Assembly: GCA_002356515.1 (NCBI GenBank)
Contig: AP017605.1
Location: 4,287,001 to 4,351,000, forward strand
DNA: 64,000 nt
From: Mesorhizobium loti
GTDB lineage: Bacteria > Pseudomonadota > Alphaproteobacteria > Rhizobiales > Rhizobiaceae
Reading direction: 5' to 3'
The notes beneath the pieces were generated by a model. It saw only the letters and a program-made list of their open reading frames with translations, was not told where the DNA came from and did not search any database. The first letter of the stretch is position 1; the number at the start of each line of letters is the position of its first letter. The position numbers and the translations under genes were made by a program. Of the stretch, positions 63,652 through 64,000 are shown piece after piece.

Positions 63652-64000
63652 CAGCTTGCACCCCCGGGCTGCGCGGCACCGTTCTGCGCCTGTCCGGCAC
63701 CGGAAGCCGGCGTTGGATCGACGCTCGCGCCGTCAACCACCCGGTATTGGCCGGCAACCACGACACGCTGTCCCGCACCGAGGCCGTCGGTGACGACCGT
63801 TTCGCCGCCGTCCGAAGGACCCGTCTTGACGGTCTGACGACGGACCTTGCCGTCATCGCCAACGACATAGGCGAAGAGCCCGTCGGGGCCATGCTGCACG
63901 GCTTCGTCCGGCACCACGATCGCGCCTGCCATCGTACCGATGCGTATGCGTGTGTTGACGGACAGGCCCGGCCACAACGCATTGTCCTGGTTCGTGAACG
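63651..64000 (-). CDS. RND efflux periplasmic adaptor (MFP), 3' end only
   Basis: The C-terminal 115 or so residues of a membrane-fusion protein whose start is beyond the window. 'LWPGLSVNTRIRIGTMAGAI', 'VVPDEAVQHGPDGLFAYVVG' and 'DDGKVRRQTVKTG' are the beta-barrel and membrane-proximal domains typical of MdtA/AcrA-type adaptors ('PDEAVQHGPDG.FVYVV'). It ends in a Gly/Ala/Gln-rich tail. The stop overlaps the permease start by one base, so the two are translated together. Confidence 0.9.
   Translation of the reverse strand, partial: FTNQDNALWPGLSVNTRIRIGTMAGAIVVPDEAVQHGPDGLFAYVVGDDGKVRRQTVKTGPSDGGETVVTDGLGAGQRVVVAGQYRVVDGASVDPTPASGAGQAQNGAAQPGGAS

Noticed and set aside
60592..63837. A 1081-codon rightward open frame opposite the RND permease
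   Set aside because: Shadow of the RND gene: very rich in His, Arg, Asp and Gln, no domain, no ribosome binding site. The leftward frame is an unmistakable RND transporter.

Overview
ORGANISM. The window looks like chromosomal DNA of a high-GC alphaproteobacterium in the Rhizobiales, most likely Mesorhizobium or a close relative. This is inferred from gene content (a PmtA-type phospholipid N-methyltransferase, a MatB-type malonyl-CoA synthetase, an SbmA/BacA-like ABC exporter with its own ATPase domain, small DUF1127 and DUF1330 proteins) and from several families of dispersed palindromic intergenic repeats of the rhizobial kind. No rRNA, tRNA, CRISPR array, transposase or integrase was seen. 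LAYOUT. 1-5.0 kb: the 5' part of a winged-helix/TolB-type regulator, then small stress or electron-transfer proteins (DUF1127, a secreted Cys-rich protein, a CDGSH Fe-S protein, a cupredoxin) and a hydantoinase A-type protein. 5.2-9.2 kb: malate synthase G, then a DUF308-like membrane protein with a TetR-type operator and a TetR regulator. 9.3-11.0 kb: a frameshifted, internally deleted second copy of the comM 3' end and a visibly AT-richer insert with two unknown genes (membrane protein, secreted protein), ending at intact comM. 11.0-18.6 kb: comM, gshB, a GtrA/GT2 pair, a divergent large GT-C-like membrane protein and a GGDEF/EAL protein. 18.7-22.0 kb: a tightly overlapping oxidative galactose-type operon (SDR dehydrogenase, KDGal kinase, KDPGal aldolase, SMP-30 lactonase). 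22.1-30.4 kb: an ATP-grasp/cupin/GntR group, FMN reductase-pyrF-DUF1330, pmtA, dnaJ and dnaK (with a sigma-32-like promoter). 30.9-36.8 kb: two large secreted proteins, one resembling a beta-propeller and one with DUF11 domains plus Cys-rich tandem repeats. They share a previously unnamed ~105-residue cysteine module. 36.9-42.5 kb: rpe, a GntR regulator, matB and the ABC exporter. 42.6-54.7 kb: an amino-sugar locus. Leftward runs nagK-GntR-SIS deaminase-nagA-FAD oxidoreductase with 4-base overlaps; rightward run murQ and a sugar ABC transporter (binding protein, two permeases, Gfo/Idh/MocA oxidoreductase, ATPase). The divergent promoter region carries five TGGTATT copies at 11-base spacing. 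54.9-60.3 kb: a fuconate-type SDR and FAH hydrolase, a tandem-domain (ALDH16-like) aldehyde dehydrogenase and deoC. 60.5-64 kb: an RND efflux permease and the 3' end of its periplasmic adaptor. HOW IT FITS TOGETHER. Most of the window is carbon scavenging: galactose-type sugars, GlcNAc/MurNAc, fucose-like sugars, deoxyribose, malonate and glyoxylate. Around it lie envelope functions and heat-shock housekeeping. The least explained parts are the secreted pair at 30.9-36.7 kb, the comM-flanked insert at 9.3-11.0 kb and the phased operator array at 47.6-47.8 kb.
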